A DNA stretch of 64,000 nucleotides from Shewanella canadensis (GCF_003966225.1 NZ_RXNU01000007.1:1-64000); one strand, 5' to 3'. Shown: positions 36,559 to 45,455, counted from the first letter of the stretch. Translations and numbers: made by a program. The notes: generated from the letters alone by a model not told the origin.

Positions 36559-36584
36559 GTTCCCGGGTTCTAAAACCCGGGAAC
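36559..36584 (-). terminator. Hairpin between the YciC-like and Sel1 genes
   Basis: GTTCCCGGGTT-CTAA-AACCCGGGAAC, a perfect 11-bp stem in the 58 bases between the two genes. There is no T run, so it could attenuate readthrough or protect the upstream mRNA rather than terminate fully. Confidence 0.5.
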
Positions 36585-36594
36585 GTCTTTAATG

Positions 36595-37311
36595 TTAAGC
36601 CTGCTCTTCCACTTTCGGGCGTGACACCATATATAAACGGAACAGCGCAACGTTGACGAAAAGCCCAATGAAGGCAATAAAGACTTCAACGATCAACTGA
36701 AGTGGGAAGCCAACCGCATCTTGTGCTAAAGAGGAAAGCATGCCACCTATCAAGGATAATGGGATATAAAGCATCAACACCAACAGGGTTTTGAATGCTA
36801 TAGCACCACTGAACTTAAAGCTTCCCTTAATCGCTTCCAGAGGAGTTAATCGCTCGACAACCACCATGAAGTTTACGTAGGCTAATCTGGCGAAAATATA
36901 GATACTAATGACCAGTCCCACCAGCCATAACGGTCCGAAGGCAGCAAACATCATCACCGGAGCTAAAATAGCTAAACCAGAGAATACCCCCGCGAGCAGT
37001 AGTGGAGGTACGAAACTCAGACTCGTTTTAAGAATAAGAGCCGTATTCGCTTCATGACCTTGTGAACGTATCTCCATAAAGAGTGTTAAAGATGCGATCA
37101 ACAGAGAGAACACCAGTAGCAACGCCATTACGGCCGCCATATGCAGCGCACCAAACTGAGGATTTTCCAAATCTGCGTTCGCCATCTCCATACCCAACCA
37201 AAGTTGAATACCTACCTGAACAAATAGAATAGGAACGGTGAGAGCAGCTAACTGACTAATATGATTGCGAAAGAAGTTATATGCTTCGGTAAATATCGCG
37301 GATAATGACAT
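36595..37311 (-). CDS. YciC-like inner-membrane protein
   Basis: 238 residues with about six hydrophobic segments. The N-terminal TEAYNFFRNH and C-terminal LFRLYM match the UPF0259 YciC family of E. coli. The family is of unknown function. The start is the ATG at 37311 with GGAA six bases before; a TTG four codons earlier is possible. Confidence 0.75.
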   Translation of the reverse strand: MSLSAIFTEAYNFFRNHISQLAALTVPILFVQVGIQLWLGMEMANADLENPQFGALHMAAVMALLLVFSLLIASLTLFMEIRSQGHEANTALILKTSLSFVPPLLLAGVFSGLAILAPVMMFAAFGPLWLVGLVISIYIFARLAYVNFMVVVERLTPLEAIKGSFKFSGAIAFKTLLVLMLYIPLSLIGGMLSSLAQDAVGFPLQLIVEVFIAFIGLFVNVALFRLYMVSRPKVEEQA

Positions 37312-37495
37312 GCGCGTTTCCAATTAATAAATTAAATAAGACAATAAGGCCAATAGAATACCCAAATTTCATATTTTTTGCACAGAAGAAATGGACAATT
37401 GGTGAGCTGTCTAACGTAAAAAAGCTGCAATGTTTTTGTTAAAAAAGCTAGAATGCTCGTAATATTCGGATTTATTCACCACTGGAAGGCTAACA

Positions 37496-38014
37496 ATGAA
37501 ACTATCTGCTGTGACAGGCTTACTACTCGGCAGCCTAATGATGGGCTCACCTGCAACGGCAGGTTGGTTTGACGATCTAACGTCAAAGGAGGAGGTGAAA
37601 CCTCAGGTAACACAAACCCAGAGCAGTGATCTCGTTGGCAGTGTGATGTCACAACTCGGACTCAATCAGTCGCAGGCGGAAGGGGGTCTGGGTAGCCTAT
37701 TCTCTTTAGCCCAATCGACATTAGGTAGTGATGATTTCGGACCGATAGCCAGTGCGATTCCCAATATGGACAGCTTACTCTCTGCGGCTCCGGCTATCGA
37801 TAGTGGTTCGGGGATTTCCGGACTCCTCTCTCAAGCCGGCGATCTGGGTGCTTCTTTGCAAGGTGGCGCTCAAATCTATGATGCCTTCGAAAAATTGGGG
37901 ATCTCAAAGGAGCTGGCGGTTCCTATGATAGATGTTGTCAAAGGCTACTTAGATGCCAATGCGGGAAATGGCACCACAGATCTCTTGATAAAAGGGTTAG
38001 GTGCGATTCTTTAA
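37496..38014 (+). CDS. Secreted DUF2780 protein
   Basis: 172 residues. Signal peptide (1-22, ATA-GW) followed by a low-complexity Gly/Ser/Leu-rich region and the helix SKELAVPMIDVVKGYLDANAG typical of DUF2780. Located in the periplasm, or surface-exposed; function unknown. It has its own terminator at 38028. Confidence 0.75.
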   Translation: MKLSAVTGLLLGSLMMGSPATAGWFDDLTSKEEVKPQVTQTQSSDLVGSVMSQLGLNQSQAEGGLGSLFSLAQSTLGSDDFGPIASAIPNMDSLLSAAPAIDSGSGISGLLSQAGDLGASLQGGAQIYDAFEKLGISKELAVPMIDVVKGYLDANAGNGTTDLLIKGLGAIL

Positions 38015-38027
38015 GCTCAGTATCAGG

Positions 38028-38070
38028 GTTCACTTTTCGCCCCTCATATCGATGAAAAGTGAACTCTTAC
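38028..38070 (+). terminator. Terminator of the DUF2780 gene
   Basis: GTTCACTTTTC (38028-38038) pairs perfectly with GAAAAGTGAAC (38054-38064) and is followed by TCTTACC. It lies 14 bases past the stop codon. Confidence 0.72.
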
Positions 38071-38131
38071 CTCTTCTACCACTCTAACCCTGTATGCTTC
38101 AATCTTTAGATTATTCACAGGTATTCCATTC

Positions 38132-38584
38132 ATGATTGCGAAATTAAAAAAGTTTCTGAGTTCACACTCACAAGCCGTGACGCCGGAAGAGCAGGCTCGT
38201 CAGCTTAATTTGGCCGCAGTGAGCTTACTGTTGGAAGTGGTATTTGCCGACGAGACCTTGTCTACGGAGGAAGCTAAGCTCCTGCCAACATTGCTAACCT
38301 CAGCACTGTCGTTGACTCAAGCCGAGGCAGAAGAGTTGATCGATGAAGCGAAGAAGGTACAGGGGAACTCGATTTCACTCTATGAATTCACCCGTGAAAT
38401 CAATCAGCAATGTAGTATTGAACAGAAGCAAAAACTGATCCTCGCCATGTGGAAACTCGCCTACGCCGATGGCCAGTTATGTCGCTATGAAAATCAGATC
38501 ATTCGCCGCACATCGGCTCTGCTTCATCTGAAACACAGCGAGCTGATCCAGATGCGTAATCAGGCCATAGAGAGCCAGCGTTGA
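38132..38584 (+). CDS. TerB-family protein
   Basis: 150 residues of TerB/DjlA-type helical fold. Acidic motifs at FADETLS (about 38-44) and YADGQL (about 111-116) match the family's metal-binding pairs. TerB-like proteins are linked to tellurite resistance or stress, but a lone copy like this has no assigned role. It lies 118 bases after the DUF2780 gene, separated by a terminator. Confidence 0.8.
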   Translation: MIAKLKKFLSSHSQAVTPEEQARQLNLAAVSLLLEVVFADETLSTEEAKLLPTLLTSALSLTQAEAEELIDEAKKVQGNSISLYEFTREINQQCSIEQKQKLILAMWKLAYADGQLCRYENQIIRRTSALLHLKHSELIQMRNQAIESQR

Positions 38585-38595
38585 TTTTTCACAAC

Positions 38596-39366
38596 TTAGT
38601 TTGTCTGCGGTTTTATAAACTTCAACATATAGCGACTCGTCTTTCCTCTGATAGCCTTATCGAACACAGAGATAGTAAGCGGGTCTGCATCATTCTTAAG
38701 AAGATCGGCGCTATCGGTCAATACAAACCCTGCCTGAGTCATCTTGCTAATAACATGCTCTGATGATAATCGATGAAACTCCTGTGCCGTCTCTTTCCCT
38801 GCACCGGAAACGGCATCATGATCGATTACCGCAACAATTCCGCCCGGCTTAAGACTATGAAATAGATTGGCAACCAGTTTGTCATCATCAATCTCGGGCC
38901 AAGTTTCATCACGGTAATAGATATCATGAAAACCCAGAATATAAAAAACTCTGTCGAGAGAATCTGCCACAAAATTCAGATCGTTGGCCTCACTCAACAG
39001 GGGAGTGACATTCGGCAGCCTAGTGGCATAACTGCGTTCATCGAGATCTTCTTTCGCAAAAGGAAGGTAAGCCTGATTATTGTGAGCAATAACCTCCCCT
39101 TCTCCTCCGACAACATAAGAGAGAAGTTCGGAGTAATAACCACCTCCGGAGAAGAGATCTAAGACAGTTTGCCCTTGCTCAATCTCAAAGAAAGCCAACA
39201 CCTCTCTGGGGTGTCGGGTCGCATCCCTTTTAATATCCCTATCTAAGCGAAATTCGGACTGAACCGCGAGACGATATACGTCGTAGATTAATGCTTGGCG
39301 AGCACATGATGCGGAACTCAAGGAGAACACGAATAGCGTAAAGAAAATCCCTTTAATTAATTTCAT
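38596..39366 (-). CDS. Secreted methyltransferase-like protein
   Basis: 256 residues. The signal peptide (about 1-22) precedes a class I SAM-methyltransferase core with VLDLFSGGGYYSELLS (about 68-83) and a late GGIVAVIDHD. A signal peptide on a methyltransferase is unusual, because SAM is not expected in the periplasm. The same layout is widespread among proteobacteria, with no proven function. Start: the ATG at 39366 (AAGG upstream), not the TTG five codons earlier. Confidence 0.7.
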   Translation of the reverse strand: MKLIKGIFFTLFVFSLSSASCARQALIYDVYRLAVQSEFRLDRDIKRDATRHPREVLAFFEIEQGQTVLDLFSGGGYYSELLSYVVGGEGEVIAHNNQAYLPFAKEDLDERSYATRLPNVTPLLSEANDLNFVADSLDRVFYILGFHDIYYRDETWPEIDDDKLVANLFHSLKPGGIVAVIDHDAVSGAGKETAQEFHRLSSEHVISKMTQAGFVLTDSADLLKNDADPLTISVFDKAIRGKTSRYMLKFIKPQTN

Positions 39367-39706
39367 CAGAGCTACCTTCAAAATATTAGCTTCAAAATTT
39401 TAGCTTCAAAAGAATAACTTTCAAAAGAATAGCTCCAACCAATAGTTCATAGGTGAAGCATTTGTAAGAAATTAATTCGACAATCAAAGAAGAAAGACCA
39501 CCCTGGTGAGAGGGTGGCAAACCCATTTGGAGGTTGGGTGCGACTCTAAAGTTTAAGAGTGAGGCAAATAAAATGGCGTCCAGCCCAAGTACATCCTTGT
39601 CGTACGGTGGAATAAATTGCTGAAGCAAGCCTGCTTAGCCGAGTGTTCGCCAGTCGACTCTTATTGGTGACTGGCATCAGCTTAATCAGGCCTGTTCAGG
39701 CCTAAG
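39367..39706. other. Intergenic region with short repeats and hairpins
   Basis: It contains short A/T-rich tandem words (TTCAAAA near 39378-39424), a CCACCCT/AGGGTGG hairpin near 39499-39518, a GCCAGTC/GACTGGC hairpin near 39650-39676 and AGGCCTG-TT-CAGGCCT (39688-39703). The last two lie just beyond the tetraheme cytochrome gene and may end the nrf transcript. No protein gene is supported. Confidence 0.6.
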
Positions 39707-39997
39707 TTAGTGACAATTGCTGCAGGAATCCTTAGCCAATGCCTCCTCATGCACCACATGGCAGTCATTACACAACAAGGCGCCTTCATGTTTATTATGA
39801 ACATCACTGTCCAGTTCCTTCAAGGGCCCGTGGCAAGAGGCACAGGCCTCATTTTCAAAGGCCCCGTCGTCCGAGGGGGCCCCGTTCTCATGGCAGGCTT
39901 CACACCCTGACATTTCGGCATGGGAATCAGCAATTCCCCCCGCAAATACCGCTCCAGACAAACTTAGTAGTATTGATAACCCCAAGGCTTTAAACAT
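39707..39997 (-). CDS. Small tetraheme cytochrome c (STC/CctA-like)
   Basis: 96 residues. The signal peptide (1-19, VFA-GG) precedes four CxxCH motifs: CEACH, CASCH, CNDCH and CSNCH. The sequence SHAEMSGCEACHENGAPSDDGAFENEACASCHG closely parallels CctA/STC of Shewanella, an abundant periplasmic electron shuttle. Here it ends exactly on the last CxxCH, without the usual C-terminal tail. It is the last gene of the nrfBCD operon and may accept electrons from NrfB. Confidence 0.9.
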   Translation of the reverse strand: MFKALGLSILLSLSGAVFAGGIADSHAEMSGCEACHENGAPSDDGAFENEACASCHGPLKELDSDVHNKHEGALLCNDCHVVHEEALAKDSCSNCH

Positions 39998-40018
39998 GGT
40001 GAACTCCCAATTAGATAG

Positions 40019-40960
40019 TTAAGCAACAGTCATTTGTCCGGTATAGAGAATAAAATTACGCAGCAGTAATACTCCAACCAGGCTACAACTGGCGGTGATA
40101 GCCACATAGGAGAACTTGCGCTTCGAAGAGGTCTTCATGAAGAGGTTGAATGCCAGTGGTAAACTTAGACCCAGTACGACTATGCCCCCCCAGAATACCC
40201 AGCCCCAAAAACCTTCTCCGATAGCTGTTATGGCAGCGACTTTGCTCTGGCCCCCCGAGAGGATGAGTCCGGTGAAGAAGGTAAACAACAGCACCATCTC
40301 CACCAAGATGATCGGGATCTCTATATTGTGTATGAAATGCACCTCTTTGCCGTCGGGATCCCCCTTGAGCAACACGCCACCGAGCAGGGTTCCTGCGGCG
40401 CCGGAAGACAAGCCGGAGATCAAGAAGAGCAAGGGCAATACCGGATTATTCAACATAGGAAAGGTGGTCAGCGCAGAGAGCAGAAAGCCGGTGTAAGCCC
40501 CCAGAGAAAGCGCAAATATGGTCAAAAAGCCCGAAATGCTTGGCTCATGCTTAACCAAAGCATTCAGTAACCGGGTCACCAGAGGCCAACGCCCATTACA
40601 CCAATTCAATACAGGCTCTTTAAATACACAGATTAACCAGGCAAAGAGGATCAGTTGATAAACCATCAATACGGCAACGCCGACAGACATCACGGAAGTG
40701 CCATTGTAAAAAACCAAGATCTTCCAAAAATCGAATGGCTTGGTGAGATCCAACACCAAGATCCCGAGTCCTGCGAAGACGGCCAAGGGAGCGATGAGAC
40801 AAGCGGCCTGAATGAAACCGGATTTATACGCGTCTTTACCCAGCTTAAAATGCTTGAGCAATATGGCGAAAGATATTGCTCCGGCGGATACTCCTGCCAA
40901 AAAAAGATAGATGGCGATCGGCCAATGCCAAACTAGGCCATCAAAATGGAATGGACTCAT
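40019..40960 (-). CDS. nrfD: NrfD-like menaquinol-oxidising membrane subunit
   Basis: 313 residues, close to E. coli NrfD (318), with about eight to nine transmembrane helices. It begins FHFDGLVWHWPIAIYLFLAG, strikingly like NrfD, and ends NFILYTGQMTVA. It oxidises menaquinol and passes electrons to NrfC. The start overlaps the nrfC stop by four bases. PsrC-type subunits have a similar fold, but the neighbour genes favour Nrf. Confidence 0.92.
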   Translation of the reverse strand: MSPFHFDGLVWHWPIAIYLFLAGVSAGAISFAILLKHFKLGKDAYKSGFIQAACLIAPLAVFAGLGILVLDLTKPFDFWKILVFYNGTSVMSVGVAVLMVYQLILFAWLICVFKEPVLNWCNGRWPLVTRLLNALVKHEPSISGFLTIFALSLGAYTGFLLSALTTFPMLNNPVLPLLFLISGLSSGAAGTLLGGVLLKGDPDGKEVHFIHNIEIPIILVEMVLLFTFFTGLILSGGQSKVAAITAIGEGFWGWVFWGGIVVLGLSLPLAFNLFMKTSSKRKFSYVAITASCSLVGVLLLRNFILYTGQMTVA

Positions 40961-41634
40961 AGCGTTATATCCCCTTCTTGTGATGCAATACGGAAAACTT
41001 TAGGCCGAGTGCCGAGTTCAGTCTTACTGCGATAATTGGGAGCCGACTTAAGTACTTTGACAATATTTGAGTCTGGGTCTTTCAAATCACCGAAGGTTAG
41101 CGCCTGGGTCGGACATGCTGACACGCATGCGGGCTGCTTCCCCTCTTTTAAGCGCGTCTCTTTGCAGAAATCACATTTATCGGCGGCATGGGTAACAGGA
41201 TTAATGAAGCGCACCTGATAGGGACAGGCGGCGATACAATATTGGCAACCGACACACTTCCAGGAATCGACACTGACTATGCCCGTTTCCGGGTCTTTAT
41301 AAGCGGCCCCGGTGGGGCAAACTTTGACGCATGGGGAATCTTCACATTGCTGGCAAGATTTACGCGTAAAACGAAAATATTGCTCCGGATATTCCCCATA
41401 GGGTCCTTCACGCTCAATCTCCAAGCGACTGACCCCCTCGGGTACCTGATTAACTTCCCGGCAGGCGATGGAGCAGGCATCACAGCCAATACATTTCGTT
41501 TCATCATGCACCAAGGCATATTTTTTTCCGTTAATTTCCACAGACTCAGTGGAACTCTTAGCAATCGTATAACCCGATGCGGCAACGACGACGGCACACG
41601 CGCTCTTAAGGAAGAGTCTTCTTGAGTTTTTCAT
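40957..41634 (-). CDS. nrfC: NrfC-like periplasmic 4Fe-4S protein
   Basis: 225 residues with a Tat-like signal (RRLFLKS) and four 4Fe-4S clusters: CIGCDACSIAC, CQQCEDSPCVKVCPTGA, CVGCQYCIAACP and CDFC/CVSACP. Length and sequence follow E. coli NrfC (223). It moves electrons from NrfD to NrfB in the periplasm. Second in the operon after nrfB, with 15 bases between them. Confidence 0.93.
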   Translation of the reverse strand: MKNSRRLFLKSACAVVVAASGYTIAKSSTESVEINGKKYALVHDETKCIGCDACSIACREVNQVPEGVSRLEIEREGPYGEYPEQYFRFTRKSCQQCEDSPCVKVCPTGAAYKDPETGIVSVDSWKCVGCQYCIAACPYQVRFINPVTHAADKCDFCKETRLKEGKQPACVSACPTQALTFGDLKDPDSNIVKVLKSAPNYRSKTELGTRPKVFRIASQEGDITL

Positions 41635-41649
41635 TGGGTATCCTCCTGG

Positions 41650-42123
41650 TTATTTGGCACTATGGCAGCCGCTGCACATTTCGCTACGATCAAGCGCTGT
41701 CACGCCTATGATAGGGTCGATTTCAGGGTGTAACTGATGACAACTGGCACAATTAACCTTGTTGGAATGCACATCGTGGGTCCAATCGGCCTGACTCAGG
41801 GTTTCGACATCATGGCATTGGAGACATGCGGCAGTTTGAACGTCGCTTTTGGCGACAGATTTTGCACCAAATCCGATAAGCTCGGATGCTTTTCTCGGAT
41901 GGCCAGCCTTTTCGCCGTGGCAGTTTTGGCAGGTTAGATCCAATGCATCATTAGCATGAAGCCCAAACATTTTGCCGTTGCGCTTGTGGCACATGATGCA
42001 TTGTTTATTCTGGTTTATTTTAAACTCCACTTTCGCTGCAACCGCTGCAGGAGAGAAGGAACCCAGCACCAGCATAAGCATTGAGGCCAGTAGTGGAGCG
42101 GCAAATTTATCAATTCTGGACAT
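41650..42123 (-). CDS. nrfB: NrfB-like pentaheme cytochrome c
   Basis: 157 residues. After the signal peptide (1-30, AVAA-KV) come five CxxCH motifs at 42-46, 65-69, 100-104, 125-129 and 150-154, which matches pentaheme NrfB. In E. coli NrfB feeds NrfA nitrite reductase; no nrfA is near, so the partner may be the tetraheme cytochrome at the operon end or an NrfA encoded elsewhere. Confidence 0.92.
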   Translation of the reverse strand: MSRIDKFAAPLLASMLMLVLGSFSPAAVAAKVEFKINQNKQCIMCHKRNGKMFGLHANDALDLTCQNCHGEKAGHPRKASELIGFGAKSVAKSDVQTAACLQCHDVETLSQADWTHDVHSNKVNCASCHQLHPEIDPIIGVTALDRSEMCSGCHSAK

Positions 42124-42210
42124 AAGGAGTCCTCACATAACGAGTGATACTGATTTCTAAGAAAATTAGGAAAGGCGGTGCCGCAGTCGATGCTACGGCA
42201 CTCAATTGGA

Positions 42211-42711
42211 CTATGCGGCCAAGCCGTTTCTGATAAGACTTTCATCCCACTTTTGATTCTTGGCGAGGTGAATGACCTTAACCCCGACTTCGGCTAACGA
42301 ATTATCGATAAATTCAGATTGCTCGGGAGAGTTATGCTCAGGGTCGGTGATCACCAGTTTTACCGATGATGATTCACTGTCGACCAGAACATAATCCAAA
42401 TGACATCCTCTCAAATAGGAGTGGACATCGTCAGGCGTTTCCGCTTTGTCAATATCCAGTATGCTATCGAGACAGGTTCCATATAAAACATTGTATTTAT
42501 CTTTAACGACCGTATTCAACTTATTAATAAACCCAACCGACTTAGGCTCCATTGGGTGACGGCTAAATTTTATTTTATCTCCCACGGATTCCGTATCGTT
42601 TGGTTTAAAAAACTTTATACAGGTCATGGTGAATGTCACTAGAACAAATGGCACCACAAGGAATAACACAAAGTACATAAAAGCATAACTTAAAATGAAT
42701 GATGCATTCAT
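42211..42711 (-). CDS. Membrane-anchored DUF2726-like protein
   Basis: 166 residues. One N-terminal transmembrane helix (about 4-30) is followed by a soluble domain with HLDYVLVD and a late AEVGVKVIHLAK that fit DUF2726, a nuclease-like family of unknown role. The ATG at 42711 has an ideal GGAGG. It is the first gene after the FNR box and probably belongs to the nrf operon; the gap to nrfB is 87 bases. No heme or cofactor motif. Confidence 0.75.
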   Translation of the reverse strand: MNASFILSYAFMYFVLFLVVPFVLVTFTMTCIKFFKPNDTESVGDKIKFSRHPMEPKSVGFINKLNTVVKDKYNVLYGTCLDSILDIDKAETPDDVHSYLRGCHLDYVLVDSESSSVKLVITDPEHNSPEQSEFIDNSLAEVGVKVIHLAKNQKWDESLIRNGLAA

Positions 42712-42771
42712 AAACGCCTCCAAAACTACAGTTTAATTATTTAATTATTTAGTTTCATTTTTAACACGCTG

Positions 42772-42777
42772 CTAGTA
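42772..42777 (-). promoter_or_regulatory. Probable -10 of the nrf operon
   Basis: TACTAG on the minus strand, preceded by TGCGAA, lies about 30 bases downstream of the FNR box centre, as in class II FNR promoters where the box replaces the -35. Confidence 0.4.
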
Positions 42778-42801
42778 TTCGCATTAGCCATTATTAAAAC
42801 C

Positions 42802-42815
42802 TTGATTCAAATCAA
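42802..42815. promoter_or_regulatory. FNR/EtrA binding site of the nrf operon
   Basis: TTGAT-TCAA-ATCAA, a perfect match to the FNR consensus TTGAT-N4-ATCAA. It lies 91 bases before the first start codon of the DUF2726/nrfBCD/tetraheme genes, consistent with anaerobic activation. It could also affect the divergent LysR gene. Confidence 0.85.
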
Positions 42816-43252
42816 ACAATCAAATTTATTGTTATTTTCATATTTAAATATCAAGACCAGCTTGAATTACCAAATTCAACAATTAACAAACAAACATTTT
42901 CAATTAATGAATTTGTTTATTTCAGTATTTAAAATTTCAAAACGAAACATCAAGGTTGAGTGCCAACAAGCAGGAAACAAATATGAAACAGTTGCGGCGC
43001 AAGGTGGTAACCAGGAGCCTCAACGAAATTATCAACATTAAAAACAGCTGGTTACGAAAGCGTGTGACATTTCACAGTTAAAACCAATATTCTTCCAGTA
43101 ATTCAATATTGATATATTTAGTATCGAATATGTGAATAACCAAATTAGTGACTTAGCAAACAGTTTTACAAAGCAACTTGAATAAAATGATATAATAAAT
43201 TTCAAATTGGTTATTATGGAAGAGCAAATAACATTTAAAAGAGGCATTAACA

Positions 43253-44218
43253 ATGAGGGATATAGCTTTTAGTGACTTGGATTTACTAAGTTTAAATATA
43301 TTGGTTAATCTCTATGAGAGTAAATCAGCAACTTCTGTATCTCACAAGTTAAACATTCCCGCGCCGAAAATAAGTCGATGCCTCAAGCATGCCAGAGAGC
43401 TATTTGGTAATGAGCTATTTATCAGAAAAAAATATGGTCTGGTACCTAATGAATTCGCAGGAAAAATCTATCCCATTGCGAAGGAAATTGTAGAATGTTC
43501 GAAAAGCTTGCAAAAGCTACACTGTGAAAATAGCGTCGAACTAACTCACCATTTTGAAATTGCCTCACCAGATCTTATCTCCTACACATTCCCAAAGGTA
43601 CTATTAACCTCTATTAGGAATGCAGGAAAAGATATGAGCTTTAATATCTCAACCTGCACAAGAAAATCAATAGATAGTATCGTCACCGGTGAAGTAGATA
43701 TAGGATTGTGCTGCTGTAATATTATTGATGACATCAAGAATATAGATGAGAATCTCGAAGCCATACCATTAAAAAAACTGAATAAACTCTTTCTCATCTG
43801 TCACCATGAACATCCAATACTCAAGCAAGAGATCACCTTAGAATCTATTGCAGAGTATCCGTTTGTTAACGTGAATGTTGATGACACCAAACAAAAAAGG
43901 AGTCCATTTCAAGCGTATTGCGATGCAAACAACATCCAACTTAACACTGAGATGGATCTCAGCAGTCTATCCGGCATATTTGAATACCTGAGATCGACCC
44001 AAGCCGTCGCCTTGCTCCCCTACAGTTCGATATATAACATGATAAACAGTACCCATAACCTGCATGCTTGCCGGATTTCAGATGTCGAGTCAGAGAGACT
44101 CTATATGCAAATCAAGGTGCCAACTTTGTATCTGGTTTACAATAAAACCAAAGCAGAGCCTAATCTGCAATGGTTATCGACTCAAATTCAAGGCTTGGTC
44201 AACACCGCACTGCACTGA
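43253..44218 (+). CDS. LysR-family regulator next to nrf
   Basis: 321 residues. The winged helix KSATSVSHKLNIPAPKISRCLKHARELFG (about 24-52) is divergent from ordinary LysR proteins and closely parallels the second gene at 44457 (shared FIRKKYGLVPN / FVRQQYGLQPN and KIYPIAKEIV / KIYPLAKSIV). Its position divergent from the FNR-box operon makes it a candidate co-regulator. The ribosome site is AGAGG before the ATG. Confidence 0.85.
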   Translation: MRDIAFSDLDLLSLNILVNLYESKSATSVSHKLNIPAPKISRCLKHARELFGNELFIRKKYGLVPNEFAGKIYPIAKEIVECSKSLQKLHCENSVELTHHFEIASPDLISYTFPKVLLTSIRNAGKDMSFNISTCTRKSIDSIVTGEVDIGLCCCNIIDDIKNIDENLEAIPLKKLNKLFLICHHEHPILKQEITLESIAEYPFVNVNVDDTKQKRSPFQAYCDANNIQLNTEMDLSSLSGIFEYLRSTQAVALLPYSSIYNMINSTHNLHACRISDVESERLYMQIKVPTLYLVYNKTKAEPNLQWLSTQIQGLVNTALH

Positions 44219-44273
44219 TACTTGGCATTATTAATACTGGGACTCGAACACTTAGCCATCTGTACTTGGCATC

Positions 44274-44301
44274 AATAGTGAGTGAACAAGTACTCACTAT
44301 T
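44274..44301. terminator. Hairpin between two convergent LysR genes
   Basis: AATAGTGAGT and ACTCACTATT form a perfect 10-bp stem with an 8-base loop, 56 bases past the first LysR stop. It could end both converging transcripts, though the T tract is weak. Confidence 0.5.
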
Positions 44302-44456
44302 TGGGGGCAAATATCGACACAGACCATACTGACTCGAGTTAAACACAGGTATGACACTCGCCCCTAGCGATTAAATAGCAAGTTAGACTCGCCGGTATCA
44401 GGCACCTTTCATCTAGCCAGGTTCGATTAGGGCTCTTAACTATCGACGGCCCGACG

Positions 44457-45455
44457 TTAGCTAGCGACGAGTGATTTAGCCTGTTCATATTCGTCTTGCA
44501 TCAAGTCAAGTTTACGCTTCAATATTTCCGACAAAAGTTGAGTGAATTCATTCTCATTAGAATGATGATATTGCAGGTAATAATAATATTTTTGATGCTC
44601 TGTCGGCGCCAATTCTTTTTTAGCCTTAGCTAACTCAAGATGACAGAAGTCTGTGGCATCGATAAAGTCAGTATCATCACGACTCTTAAAATATTGATAG
44701 GCAAAAATGGATGCGGTACAGCACACGTCATCGGATTTAACGATATGATCCAGCGCCATGTTGTGACAAGAGGTCTTTAAGGTTAGCTTTAATTCCTCAC
44801 CTCGTAGCTTCACAATGGATTCGAACCAGTTAGGCTTCGAGCCCACCTGGCAGTAATTGATGAAAACCAGTCTATTCTCGATAAGCGATGAATAACTCAG
44901 GGGCTTTCGAAAAATGGGATGACCTTTCTTGGCGACGACGAACCGATAACTGACCTCCCCCAATTCAAGGTTTTCTATCATCTCGTGATAAGTCGAGTTA
45001 GCAGTGATTGCGTAGTCCAGCTTACCTTGGGCAATCAGCTGGGAAACATTGTCACACCAGGGCTGAATGTTAACGCTCACCTCCTGCTTCAAATGAATAC
45101 AGACTTCCGATATTGCCTCCAAAAAAAATGCAGACATATGTTCCTGAACCGCAACATTCACGACACGTCTCGCATCCGGCAGAGTCATAGCTACCAGATC
45201 TATCTCTTCCAGTGTAGCGACTATCGATTTAGCCAAGGGATAGATTTTTTCGGCCATCAAATTTGGCTGTAAGCCATACTGCTGACGCACAAATAATTCA
45301 TTCTGGATCACTTCACGAAGGCAGCTCAAGGCGCGGCTGACTTTAGGCTGAGTTGTATTTAACTTCTCAGCCACGACACTGCAATTCTTAAACTCAAATA
45401 AACCAATGAGAACTTTAAGTGTGAAATAATCTAACCTAGAGAGTTCCTTTCGCAT
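44457..45455 (-). CDS. LysR-family regulator next to dms
   Basis: 332 residues. Winged helix CSVVAEKLNTTQPKVSRALSCLREVIQNELFVRQQYGLQPN and a C-terminal binding domain. It is a paralogue of the protein at 43253, and the two genes face each other. It reads away from the dms operon, with a 990-base region in between, and may act on dms or other respiratory genes; no site was found that proves this. Confidence 0.85.
   Translation of the reverse strand: MRKELSRLDYFTLKVLIGLFEFKNCSVVAEKLNTTQPKVSRALSCLREVIQNELFVRQQYGLQPNLMAEKIYPLAKSIVATLEEIDLVAMTLPDARRVVNVAVQEHMSAFFLEAISEVCIHLKQEVSVNIQPWCDNVSQLIAQGKLDYAITANSTYHEMIENLELGEVSYRFVVAKKGHPIFRKPLSYSSLIENRLVFINYCQVGSKPNWFESIVKLRGEELKLTLKTSCHNMALDHIVKSDDVCCTASIFAYQYFKSRDDTDFIDATDFCHLELAKAKKELAPTEHQKYYYYLQYHHSNENEFTQLLSEILKRKLDLMQDEYEQAKSLVAS

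Larger units (their letters stand above)
42712..43252. other. Divergent regulatory region, A/T-rich
   Basis: The region holds the nrf FNR box and, further on, the presumed promoter of the LysR gene starting at 43253. It is about 70% A/T. The open frame at 42802-43041 starts within the FNR box and has no coding pattern, so I do not count it. Confidence 0.6.

Noticed and set aside
42802..43041. 79-codon frame in the nrf/LysR divergent region
   Set aside because: It starts inside the FNR box, has no ribosome site and an A/T-driven composition.
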